Shown here: piece after piece, positions 1-6,537 of the stretch
How positions within the stretch are numbered: position 1 is the stretch's first letter
How the letters are laid out: every line of letters begins with the position of its first letter
Assembly: GCA_007135505.1 (NCBI GenBank)
Contig: SLIS01000405.1
Span: 1-9,098 of the forward strand
Length of the DNA: 9,098 nucleotides
Direction: 5' to 3'
From: Halovivax sp.
GTDB lineage: Archaea; Halobacteriota; Halobacteria; Halobacteriales; Natrialbaceae
Notes under the pieces: generated by a model
Told to the model about the DNA's origin: nothing
Database searches by the model: none
What the model saw: only the letters and a program-made list of their open reading frames with translations
Program-made: the position numbers and the translations under genes

Positions 1-200
1 AATGTTTTCGAATACCGTACTCATACAGTGTCGCCGTGTCCGTCGACGATCAACCGGGTGAGGACGGCCGCGAGCGGGACGTGGCCACCTGGCACCCGAC
101 GCACCGACGGGGCGACCGGGGCGCCGACCGATCAATGACTTTCCTGCTGACGGCAGACGAGCACAGTATGTGCGGAGCGGTTCGTCCCGCTATCGCCGGG
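1..200. other. left-edge non-coding stretch
   Basis: I see no supported gene here. The stretch lies downstream of the minus-strand formyltransferase gene that ends at 201. An open frame that begins with GTG at 36 runs to 341, but it crosses antisense into the formyltransferase and has no family resemblance. The first 30 bases are AT-richer than the rest and could belong to a promoter or 3' end of a gene outside the window. No T-run terminator is visible after the formyltransferase stop codon. Confidence 0.5.
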
Positions 201-1118
201 TCAACCGACGGAGTCGACTATCTCGGTTCGATGGGAGCGATCGTCCACATCGGGACGACGGTCGAGTCGCCGTCGAACCCGTCCGGCGAGGTTCTTCGCG
301 AGGACGCGTCCCGAGAACGAGAGCGACCGTCGCCTGGATAGCGAGTAAAACTCCCCGAGTCGATCGTCGGGAACCAACTGGGGTTCGAACGTCGGATCGC
401 CTACCTTTACGATTCCATCGACAAGGAGGCGAATCTGTAGCGTTGCGACGCGGTCGAATACGTCCCAGAGCGTGTAGCAACCGTCGAGGCTCACCTCGTC
501 GTACGCGACGATCGCGCCGCCGTCGATCGACTCGTCCAGTCGTTGGAGTGTCGCTCCGGCGCGATCTCGGCCGTCGTGAAAGATTGCGGGGGGACCGAGA
601 CCCCGGTACTTGCGGATGTCCGCGGGGTGGAAGCTGAGGACGCCGTGTTCCGGCGCGGTCAGGATGTTCCCACGGAGTAGTCCAAATCCGAAGCGAACGA
701 CGACGTCACACTCCTCCGCGAGCCTGTCGACGACGGTATCCGGGAGCGTGTACCAGCCATCGTCTATTCGTGGCTCACACGGCACGTACTCGGCATCGTC
801 GAGGAAATCGAGGGTTGCGACGGACCGACGGCGTCGGAGCGTCCGTTCGTCGCCGAATCGCCGAGCGATGGTTCGCATCGCGGTGACGACGGTCCACGCC
901 TTCTCCCGGCGGAGACCGTCGACGAGGTGGGAAACCGCCCCACGATCGAGTTGCTCCGGCGTGGTCGGTTCGTCACGATCTCTCTTGCTGTCGTTGTAGA
1001 CCACCAGCGGTATATCGACGGCAAGCTCTTCACGCACCCGTTCTATCGCCCGAGCTTGCCACGCGTAACAATACGGATCGCTCAAGATACCGACCCGTAT
1101 CGGATCCGTGTCAGCCAT
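201..1118 (-). CDS. formyltransferase-fold protein, possible sugar N-formyltransferase
   Basis: A 305-residue protein resembling the formyltransferase N-terminal domain of PurN, Fmt and ArnA, enzymes that move a formyl group from 10-formyl-tetrahydrofolate to an amine. Residues 137-178 hold the core: a hydrophobic strand (CDVVVRFGFG), then LSFHPADIRKYRG, matching the family pattern N-x-H-P...YRG, with His164. DESIDGGAIV (194-203) supplies the family Asp as Asp199. The usual catalytic Asn is Ser162. Residues about 45-115 form an Arg-rich segment without a recognisable motif, and the C-terminus (260-293) is also Arg-rich. The start at 1118 is chosen over an in-frame start at 1241 because residues 8-13 (RVGILS) begin the Rossmann strand and a TATA box lies about 28 bases upstream. 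Archaea do not formylate initiator tRNA, so a surface aminosugar is a likelier substrate. That is inference; the substrate is unknown. Fold confident, activity uncertain. Confidence 0.82.
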   Translation of the reverse strand: MADTDPIRVGILSDPYCYAWQARAIERVREELAVDIPLVVYNDSKRDRDEPTTPEQLDRGAVSHLVDGLRREKAWTVVTAMRTIARRFGDERTLRRRRSVATLDFLDDAEYVPCEPRIDDGWYTLPDTVVDRLAEECDVVVRFGFGLLRGNILTAPEHGVLSFHPADIRKYRGLGPPAIFHDGRDRAGATLQRLDESIDGGAIVAYDEVSLDGCYTLWDVFDRVATLQIRLLVDGIVKVGDPTFEPQLVPDDRLGEFYSLSRRRSLSFSGRVLAKNLAGRVRRRLDRRPDVDDRSHRTEIVDSVG

Positions 1119-1143
1119 ATACTTCGTTTCCGACGGGTTTCCG

Positions 1144-1150
1144 TTATTTA
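1144..1150 (-). promoter_or_regulatory. TATA box for the formyltransferase gene
   Basis: On the minus strand this reads TAAATAA, centred about 29 bases upstream of the ATG at 1118. Haloarchaeal TATA boxes lie about 27 bases before the transcription start, so transcription would begin at or beside the A of the ATG, giving a leaderless mRNA. This supports the 1118 start and means the gene can be transcribed separately from the PGF-CTERM gene upstream of it. Confidence 0.6.
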
Positions 1151-1247
1151 GTTCACGTAACCTTGGAAAGGCAATCTCGTTCCGTATAGACTCCCTATAA
1201 CCGATCGAACCACGCGATTCACACAGTATAAGTTCGACCACCTGTGG

Positions 1248-1262
1248 GAATGTAGCTCGACC
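1248..1262. repeat. 15-base direct repeat, copy 1
   Basis: The sequence GAATGTAGCTCGACC occurs here and again at 1272-1286, exact over 15 bases, with 24 bases from start to start and 9 bases between copies. It lies in the gap between the end of the first PGF-CTERM gene and the formyltransferase promoter. It could be a paired protein-binding site or a small local duplication. Confidence 0.6.
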
Positions 1263-1271
1263 GGGTGCAGT

Positions 1272-1286
1272 GAATGTAGCTCGACC
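1272..1286. repeat. 15-base direct repeat, copy 2
   Basis: Second exact copy of the repeat at 1248-1262. A period of 24 bases is a little over two helical turns, so two proteins bound to these copies would sit on roughly similar faces of the DNA. No other copy was noticed in the window by eye. Confidence 0.6.
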
Positions 1287-1319
1287 AGTTGGGGAGTCGG
1301 TGCTTCGGCAATTCTCCCG

Positions 1320-2438
1320 TTATCGCCGGCGGTCGCGACGTCCGAGAAGCACCAGCACGCTCACGATCGCCACCAATGCGACGCCGATTCCGAACCCGGG
1401 TAACCTGTCACTCACGCTCGCGTCCGCAACCTCAACCGTCGCGGCCGTCTCGCCGACCGACGCAGTCAGGCTCCCCACGTCGTCGGCAGGGACCGTCGTC
1501 GAGAGCGTCGCCGACTCCCCGGCGTCGAGCGTCACGTCCTGCTCGTCGACGATCTCGCCGCCCACGACGAACGGCACGGTCACCGTCTCCGGGCCCTCCC
1601 CTCCGTTCGTCACCGTCGCCGTGATCGTCACCTCGTCACCGACGGTGGCCGACTCGTTCACGTCGAGGTCCGTCACGGCGGTACAGCCGCCGGATCGAAC
1701 GACGACCGCTTCGTCCATCGCGAGCGAGGTCCGCTGCGGATCGTGGTCCTCGCCGGAGAGGACCTCCCAGTCTGTCAGCTGGCCGTCGTAGCCGCCGGTA
1801 TCGTACCGGAAGTCGGCCTGCTCGTTGAACGCGGGCGTGATCGTGATCGCGAACTCGTCGTCGAGGCCGCCGTTGAACGCCGCGCCGTCGGTCCGGCCGG
1901 TGGCCCAGACCCACGTGATGCGACTCGAGGTCTCCCGGTGGTCGAACACGTCGTCCTGGCCCTCGTAGTCGTCGTCCTCGACCACCCACTCGCCGTCGGC
2001 GGGCAGGTCGTCGATCTGCATCGTCAGGGAACCGCCGTCGGTCTCGCCCTCCAGCCGGTCGTGGACCAGGACCAGGCTGAGTCCGTCGCTGCCCTCGTGC
2101 AGGAAGAGTATGCTCGTGTCGTCCGCCTGGAGGTGCGTCGTCCCGTAGGAGCTGTAGGTGTACGAATCCGGATCGGTGTCGGGATTCCGGTAGTCGTAGT
2201 ACTCCTCGACCGTCTGATGGCCGTCACCGAGCGGTTCGACCGGGATGCACCGGTCGCCCTGGACCACCGCGTACCCGTCCGATTCCAGCGGTTCGAGGTC
2301 GGACTCGTCCGTCGTCGCGTCGTCGGAATCGGCCGCGGCGGGCGCGCCGAGTGCCGTGGCGAGGGCCACGACGAACAGCAGTGCGATCGCGCCGACGGCC
2401 ACGGCCGTCGCGGTCCGACGCCAGTCGTGTGCGTTCAT
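1320..2438 (-). CDS. PGF-CTERM surface protein with CARDB-like domain (copy 1)
   Basis: A 372-residue exported protein of unknown function. It has an N-terminal signal segment (hydrophobic about 13-32, likely cleavage after Ala36 in APAAA-DSDD); two Arg at 7-8 do not form a clear Tat motif. Residues 55-254 form a conserved domain I cannot name, with the blocks EPLGDG, EEYYDYRNP, SSYGTTHLQ, FLHEGSDGLSL, HRETSSRIT and FAITITPAFNE. Cys64 and Cys252 bracket this domain, both conserved in the paralog at 5188-6279, so a disulfide is possible. Residues 256-338 read as a CARDB-like beta-sandwich. The end has LPGFG (346-350), a hydrophobic span (351-366) and RRDRRR: the PGF-CTERM signal, cut by archaeosortase A and replaced by a lipid anchor in studied haloarchaea. 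One N-glycosylation sequon, Asn261. The Thr-rich stalk common before PGF signals is absent. No archaeosortase gene lies in the window. Confidence 0.9.
   Translation of the reverse strand: MNAHDWRRTATAVAVGAIALLFVVALATALGAPAAADSDDATTDESDLEPLESDGYAVVQGDRCIPVEPLGDGHQTVEEYYDYRNPDTDPDSYTYSSYGTTHLQADDTSILFLHEGSDGLSLVLVHDRLEGETDGGSLTMQIDDLPADGEWVVEDDDYEGQDDVFDHRETSSRITWVWATGRTDGAAFNGGLDDEFAITITPAFNEQADFRYDTGGYDGQLTDWEVLSGEDHDPQRTSLAMDEAVVVRSGGCTAVTDLDVNESATVGDEVTITATVTNGGEGPETVTVPFVVGGEIVDEQDVTLDAGESATLSTTVPADDVGSLTASVGETAATVEVADASVSDRLPGFGIGVALVAIVSVLVLLGRRDRRR
1820..1865. repeat. 46-base identical stretch shared with 5664-5709
   Basis: These 46 bases are identical to 5664-5709, in the same orientation. 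They encode the LDDEFAITITPAFNE block of the two PGF-CTERM proteins. Identity through third codon positions goes beyond what protein conservation requires and suggests recent duplication or gene conversion. The copies start 3844 bases apart and flank the FemAB1-GT4 gene pair. Confidence 0.85.
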
Positions 2439-2472
2439 TGGTCAGTCTGAACGCGATGACTGTTCGACGGGG

Positions 2473-2480
2473 GTTAGTTA
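2473..2480 (-). promoter_or_regulatory. candidate promoter element of PGF-CTERM gene 1
   Basis: The minus strand reads TAACTAACCCCCG from 2480 downward, beginning 42 bases before the ATG at 2438. Similar strings precede the second PGF-CTERM gene and the DUF1616 gene. As a TATA-like box it would place the transcription start near 2449, giving a leader of about 10 bases. No Shine-Dalgarno sequence precedes the ATG. Confidence 0.4.
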
Positions 2481-2823
2481 CGGAGTCCGTTCCAGGGGTG
2501 CGGCCGCGGGGCCGACCGATCTCACGGCCTGGTCCCCCGCGGACACCGACGGTGAAAATCACTCGAAAGCGGCGACTACCACGGCCACACCGGAACCCAC
2601 GTCCGTGAACGGAGGCCCGGTTCGAATGCAGGTCTGCAGCCCCGACGTGGTCCCTGTCGCCGCGATCGTCGGTTGACGCGAGTCGGTTCACGCGGTCGAC
2701 GGAGCGTCTCGCCGAGCAGGCGACGATCGCACCGGCGGCCCCGCGATCGACCGTGCTGGACGAGGACGGGCATCGAGGGGGTAGTTATCCAGTTCGAGCC
2801 GGATAGCGCCCGGTTCTCGGCGG

Positions 2824-2843
2824 GTAGCAGCCCGCTACTTTTT
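2824..2843 (+). promoter_or_regulatory. short hairpin with T-run upstream of FemAB1
   Basis: GTAGC (2824-2828), a five-base loop and GCTAC (2834-2838) form a perfect 5-bp stem, followed directly by five T (2839-2843). It looks like a small terminator, but no plus-strand gene lies upstream for it to end. The CTACTTTTTG part is also the best TATA-like string before FemAB1, about 40 bases from its ATG, which would give a leader of about 14 bases. Its role is undecided. Confidence 0.3.
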
Positions 2844-2880
2844 GTGACGGCGGTGGTGGCGAGTTAGCAGACGACCACGA

Positions 2881-3939
2881 ATGATTGACGTTCACCGGAT
2901 CACGGACGACGACGAGTGGAACACGTACGTCGATCGAGCGGCTGGTGGATCGCTGTTTCACCGTCACGAATTCCTGACGGCGATCGCGTCGGCGACGGGG
3001 ACGGAATTCCGCTTGCTGGTCGGCAAGAACGGCGAGCACCCGATCGGGATCCTCCCGCTCTTTGTCGACTCGAAGGGGCCGCTCAGGCTCGCGTACTCGC
3101 CGCCGCCCCACGCCGGCATTCCACACCTCGGTCCGGCGATGATGCTCGATCCGAATATCAAGTACCGCAAGGCCACCCTGCGGACCAAGGAGTTCGTCGA
3201 GGCCTGCATCGCCTGGCTCGACGACGAGGTCGAGCCACACTACGTCCGGATCGTCACCAACACCGGATTCGAGGAGGTCCGCCCGTTCCGCTGGCGGGGA
3301 TTCGACGTCACGCCACGATTTACCTACGAACTCGACATCGATCGCGACGATTCGCCGTTGCTCCGGTCCTTCTCCCGGGACGCGCGAAGTTCCATCCAGG
3401 ACCACTACCGACCGGACGCCGCGATGACCGATGGGGGCCAGTTGCTCGTCGACCCGGACGCCGAAACCGACGTCAGGATCTCGGACGCCGGTAGCGACAC
3501 GATCGAGTTCCTGGCCGCCCAGCTCGACCGACGCTTCACCGAGCAGGGGGAAACGTTCCCGCTCTCGGCTGACTTCCTTCAGACGGTCGCCGACACGCTG
3601 CCCGACGGGGCGGTGCGCGTCTACCGGCTCGCGGTCGACGGCGAACCCGTCACCGGCCGCTTCTCGCTCGTCCACGACGGTCGGCTTACCTTCTGGCAGG
3701 GCGTCCCGAAGCCCGACGAGCCGGTCGACGCGCCGATCAACGACCTCCTCAACTGGCACTCGATCCGCGAGGCGCGAGCGGCCGGCTGCGACGTCGCCGA
3801 ACTGTCCGGCGCAAACATCGAGCGCCTCTGGGACTACAAGGCGAAGTTCAACCCCGAACTCGCGACGTACTACATCCTCGAACGGACCTCGACCGGCACG
3901 AAACCCCTCCTGAAGGCGTACAAGTGGTGGCACTCGTGA
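2881..3939 (+). CDS. FemAB-like (GNAT-fold) transferase, copy 1
   Basis: A 352-residue soluble protein of the FemAB / Acetyltransf_6 group, GNAT-fold enzymes that transfer acyl or aminoacyl groups. Bacterial FemAB adds amino acids to lipid II, which haloarchaea lack, so the acceptor here must differ and is unknown. Features: GSLFHRHEFL (23-32), the typical N-terminal GNAT-like motif; SPPPH (73-77); LGPAM (83-87); RPFRWRGFDVTPRFTYELD (134-152), the strand joining the two halves; FSRDARSSI (164-172); a second GNAT-like half from about 205, with VDGEPVTGRF (252-261) and PINDLLNWHSI (285-295); and YKAKFNPELATYYILER (319-335) at the end. The family core is complete. No signal peptide or membrane span is seen. 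GT4 follows in the same direction after a 70-base gap without an obvious promoter, suggesting co-transcription. The copy at 8041-9051 shares every motif at roughly 40-45% identity by eye. Confidence 0.88.
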   Translation: MIDVHRITDDDEWNTYVDRAAGGSLFHRHEFLTAIASATGTEFRLLVGKNGEHPIGILPLFVDSKGPLRLAYSPPPHAGIPHLGPAMMLDPNIKYRKATLRTKEFVEACIAWLDDEVEPHYVRIVTNTGFEEVRPFRWRGFDVTPRFTYELDIDRDDSPLLRSFSRDARSSIQDHYRPDAAMTDGGQLLVDPDAETDVRISDAGSDTIEFLAAQLDRRFTEQGETFPLSADFLQTVADTLPDGAVRVYRLAVDGEPVTGRFSLVHDGRLTFWQGVPKPDEPVDAPINDLLNWHSIREARAAGCDVAELSGANIERLWDYKAKFNPELATYYILERTSTGTKPLLKAYKWWHS

Positions 3940-4009
3940 GCGGGCCGGATCCGTCGACCCGGATCACCGATCCCGCCGACGAGGCGGACCGACCATCCTC
4001 CTGACAACC

Positions 4010-4933
4010 ATGCGCGTGTTACAGTTGACGACGAACGCCGACGCGACGTACGTGACCAATCAGGTCGAGGCCCTGGCAGCGCTGGGCGTCGAGAGCGACG
4101 TCCTCGAGGTGCCACGGACCGCCGAGAACGGCCGCCGGGCGTTCGACTACCTCCGGTTCTGTCCGGCCGTCAGGAAGCGGTGTACGACCGACTACGACCT
4201 CGTGCACGCGAACTTCGGACTGACGATCCCGGCCGCGCTCGCCCAACGGCAGGTGCCGGTCGTGACCAGTCTCGTCGGCAGCGACCTGATGGGCCGACTG
4301 GGACCGGTGACGAACCAGCTTGCGCGCTTCTGCGATGCGGTTATCGTCGTGAGCGAGGAGATGCGATCGCTCCTGTCTCGCGACGCGACGGTCATCCCCT
4401 ACGGGATCGACGTCGATCGCTTTCGGCCGCTGAATCGACGCGACGCCCGGAACGTCGTCGGCTGGCCGACCGACGGTCACCAGGTCCTCTTTCCGTACCA
4501 CCCCGACCGGACGGTGAAGAACTACCCGCTAGCGGAGCGAGTCGTGGAGCGCACCGAGCGCCAGCTCGACGAGCCGGTCGCCCTTCGCGTGACGACGGGA
4601 TTGGACTACCGCCTGATGCCGCTGTACATGAACGCCGCGGACGCGCTGTTGCTCACCTCCCACCGGGAGGGGTCGCCGAGTACGGTCAAAGAAGCACTCG
4701 CGTGTAACACACCCGTCGTCTCGACGCCCGTCGGTGACGTCCCCGAGCGAGTGGCGGCCGTCGAGGCGTGCGGCGTCGGCGACTCGGCCGAGGAACTGGC
4801 CGGGAACCTGTCCGACGCACTGGAAGCGTCGGAGGCGCCGGACGGTCGAACCGCCGTCGAAGACGTCCGACTCGACCGAATGGGAGAGCGAATTCTCGAG
4901 GTCTACAGGCGAGCCCTCGAGGGGGCGGGCTAG
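4010..4933 (+). CDS. family 4 glycosyltransferase (GT-B fold)
   Basis: A 307-residue GT4-type retaining glycosyltransferase, predicted to move a sugar from a nucleotide-sugar donor to a glycan or lipid-linked acceptor at the cytoplasmic face of the membrane. MRVLQLTTNADATYVTNQVEA opens the N-terminal Rossmann domain; DLVHANFG (63-70) and VTSLVGSDL (85-93) are its later strands. VIPYGIDVDRFRP (128-140) is the classic GT4 linker to the donor domain. Lys170-Asn171 in the DRTVKN segment match the basic donor-phosphate contact. Glu220 and Glu228, in EGSPSTVKEAL, form the E-x7-E motif, followed by NTPVVSTPVGDVPE. At 307 residues it is shorter than the usual 350-400 but has all motifs, so it is a compact member rather than a fragment. 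No TATA box or Shine-Dalgarno lies in the 70 bases after FemAB1, so it probably shares that transcript. Donor and acceptor cannot be inferred. The gene converges on PGF-CTERM gene 2. Confidence 0.92.
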   Translation: MRVLQLTTNADATYVTNQVEALAALGVESDVLEVPRTAENGRRAFDYLRFCPAVRKRCTTDYDLVHANFGLTIPAALAQRQVPVVTSLVGSDLMGRLGPVTNQLARFCDAVIVVSEEMRSLLSRDATVIPYGIDVDRFRPLNRRDARNVVGWPTDGHQVLFPYHPDRTVKNYPLAERVVERTERQLDEPVALRVTTGLDYRLMPLYMNAADALLLTSHREGSPSTVKEALACNTPVVSTPVGDVPERVAAVEACGVGDSAEELAGNLSDALEASEAPDGRTAVEDVRLDRMGERILEVYRRALEGAG

Positions 4934-5187
4934 AAAGCCGAAAGACCCGTCGAACCGTTTCCGGTGGGGTCGCTAGTTGTCGAACCCGGTATCCGCGGTC
5001 TCACGCGAGCCGGGCGCCTAGGGATTCGACGGCCTTCGTGCGGAGGGCTCCGTCTCTCACCGATTTCACGACACGACCGGTCTATTGTTCCGTGTCGCTC
5101 GGTCGATCCAGTGACGGGCCATCCCGACCACAGCACCGAAAGAAGCGCAATACGAGAGCGATTCGACGGCCGTCAGCAGTCCGGCAC

Positions 5188-6279
5188 TTACTCGCGCCGG
5201 TAGCTGAGTCCCAGGGCAGCCAGGATCGCCACCAGCGCGACCACGATGCCGAATCCGGGGAGTCCCTCGCTGTCGGACGCGGCGACGTCCACGTTCGTGG
5301 CCGCCGCGCCGGCCGAGACCGTCTGCGTGCCGTGGTCGTCGAAGGCGATCGAGGACTGGACCGTCGTCGAGCCGTTCGCGTTGACCGTCACTTCTTCCTC
5401 GTGGACGACCTCGCCGTCGATCGCGATCGGGACGGTAACGGTCCGATCCTCGTCGCCACCGTTGACGATCGTCGCTTCCACGTCGACGACATCGCCGACA
5501 GTCGCCGTTCGGTTGACCTCGACGTCGGAGACCATCGTGCAACCGCCGTTGCGGATCTCGATGGGTTCGTGCATGTCGAGTGACGTCCGGTCGGGGTCGT
5601 GATCCTGGCCGGAGACGACCTGCCAGTCGGTCACCTCGCCGTCGAAGACCTGGAAGTCGGCCAGCTCGTTGAACGCGGGCGTGATCGTGATCGCGAACTC
5701 GTCGTCGAGCCCGCCGTTGAACGCGCCGCCGTCGGTGCGGGCCTCGGTCCAGACCGAGGTGATGCGACTCGAGGTCTCGCGGTGGTCCCACTCCGAGTCC
5801 GCGCCGTCGTAGTTGTCGTCCTCGACGACCCACTCACCCTCTTCGGGCAGGCCGGTGATCGTGAACGTCGCGGCACCACCCTCGGTGTCGCCGTCGAGTC
5901 GATCGTGGACGAAGATGAGGCTGAGGCCGTCACTGCCCTCGTGCAGGAAGAGGATGCTCGTGTCGTCCTCCTGCAGGTGCGTGGTTCCGTACGAGCTGTA
6001 GGTCCACGAGGACGGTGACGTGTTGGGGTTTCGGTAGTCGTAGTACTCTTCGGCCGTGCGGTGACCGTCGCCGAGCGGTTCGATCGGCGTACACTCGTCG
6101 CCCTGGACGATCGCGTAGCCGTCGCCGTTTTCGTTGTACTGATAGAGCGCCAGCCCGTCCAGGTCATCGTCGTCGTCAGCGGCGACCCCGGACGCGCCGG
6201 CCAGCATGAGCACCGCGACCAGCAGGGCGACGAGGGCCGCGAGTGCGACAATACTAGCGGGTTTGTTGTTACGGATCAT
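5188..6279 (-). CDS. PGF-CTERM surface protein with CARDB-like domain (copy 2)
   Basis: A 363-residue paralog of the protein at 1320-2438, about 70% identical by eye over residues 54-250 and less after that. The N-terminus has a Sec-type signal: basic MIRNNK, hydrophobic 8-27, likely cleavage after Ala34 just before five Asp. The unnamed conserved domain follows, bracketed by Cys63 and Cys247, then a CARDB-like beta-sandwich (about 251-333), LPGFG (340-344), a short hydrophobic span (345-358) and RRE. This is a compact PGF-CTERM signal, so export, archaeosortase cleavage and lipid anchoring outside the membrane are expected from the family. Sequons at Asn86, Asn256 and Asn302 could carry N-glycans; copy 1 has only one. 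The domain has a four-residue deletion relative to copy 1 near 210. The gap of 258 bases to the DUF1616 gene upstream and a promoter-like element near 6311-6318 suggest its own transcript. Function unknown. Confidence 0.9.
   Translation of the reverse strand: MIRNNKPASIVALAALVALLVAVLMLAGASGVAADDDDDLDGLALYQYNENGDGYAIVQGDECTPIEPLGDGHRTAEEYYDYRNPNTSPSSWTYSSYGTTHLQEDDTSILFLHEGSDGLSLIFVHDRLDGDTEGGAATFTITGLPEEGEWVVEDDNYDGADSEWDHRETSSRITSVWTEARTDGGAFNGGLDDEFAITITPAFNELADFQVFDGEVTDWQVVSGQDHDPDRTSLDMHEPIEIRNGGCTMVSDVEVNRTATVGDVVDVEATIVNGGDEDRTVTVPIAIDGEVVHEEEVTVNANGSTTVQSSIAFDDHGTQTVSAGAAATNVDVAASDSEGLPGFGIVVALVAILAALGLSYRRE
5664..5709. repeat. 46-base identical stretch shared with 1820-1865
   Basis: Second copy of the 46-base identity inside the paired PGF-CTERM genes, in direct orientation. 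Neighbouring stretches are also very similar with scattered mismatches. Recombination between the copies would delete or circularise about 3.8 kb carrying FemAB1 and GT4 and leave one chimeric PGF-CTERM gene. Confidence 0.85.
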
Positions 6280-6537
6280 ACCGTGCCATCGAGAATAAGC
6301 GATTCCGGAGATTTGTTATGGCGGTACTGTCACCGGGTAACGACATTCTACGTTGTTTTACGGAACCACTCGGGGAATATCGAGGTCACGGGAAACGGAC
6401 CGTCACTCGCCGGCGAGCGTCGACTACCGACTGGTCGCGGATCACGCAGCTCTCAATCTCGTCACTTCTCGCTCGACCGCGATACATCTGAACTCGGTTA
6501 CGAAACACCTCCCACTCAATCTCGACGCCGCGCTATC
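6280..6537. other. 258-base intergenic region between two minus-strand genes
   Basis: No gene is supported. The side next to PGF-CTERM gene 2 (6280-6365) is AT-richer and holds its candidate promoter. The rest is GC-rich and without a clear hairpin plus T-run that would end the DUF1616 transcript. Confidence 0.5.
6311..6318 (-). promoter_or_regulatory. candidate promoter element of PGF-CTERM gene 2
   Basis: The minus strand reads TAACAAATCTCCG from 6318 downward, starting 39 bases before the ATG at 6279. It nearly matches the element before DUF1616, which sits at the same distance, and the one before PGF-CTERM gene 1. As a TATA-like box it predicts a leader of about 9 bases. Confidence 0.45.

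Larger units (their letters stand above)
2439..2880. other. 442-base divergent intergenic region
   Basis: This separates the minus-strand PGF-CTERM gene 1 from the plus-strand FemAB1 gene. Open frames here translate to Arg- or Ser-rich strings without the acidic bias of the real genes, so I call no gene. It holds a candidate promoter for PGF-CTERM gene 1 near 2473-2480 and a small hairpin plus T-run just before FemAB1 at 2824-2843. It is long for a haloarchaeal divergent promoter region; an untranslated RNA or a decayed gene cannot be excluded. Confidence 0.5.

Noticed and set aside
36..341. GTG-started 101-codon frame at the left edge
   Set aside because: It overlaps the formyltransferase gene antisense for 141 bases, shows no family resemblance and has a mixed, non-acidic composition.
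1119..1241. 41-residue N-terminal extension of the formyltransferase from an upstream start at 1241
   Set aside because: It would place the TATA box and repeat-adjacent DNA inside the coding region, the extra residues are not acidic, and the Rossmann fold begins naturally just after the ATG at 1118.
1743..2450. A 235-codon open frame on the plus strand
   Set aside because: It lies entirely opposite PGF-CTERM gene 1 and has no motif; the matching stretch opposite PGF-CTERM gene 2 gives the same kind of shadow.
2439..2880. A decayed gene in the gap
   Set aside because: Frames on both strands were read for known motifs and none was found, so a pseudogene call has no support.
2785..3933. A 382-codon open frame on the minus strand
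   Set aside because: It mirrors FemAB1, whose motifs are unmistakable. Long antisense frames are expected at this GC content.
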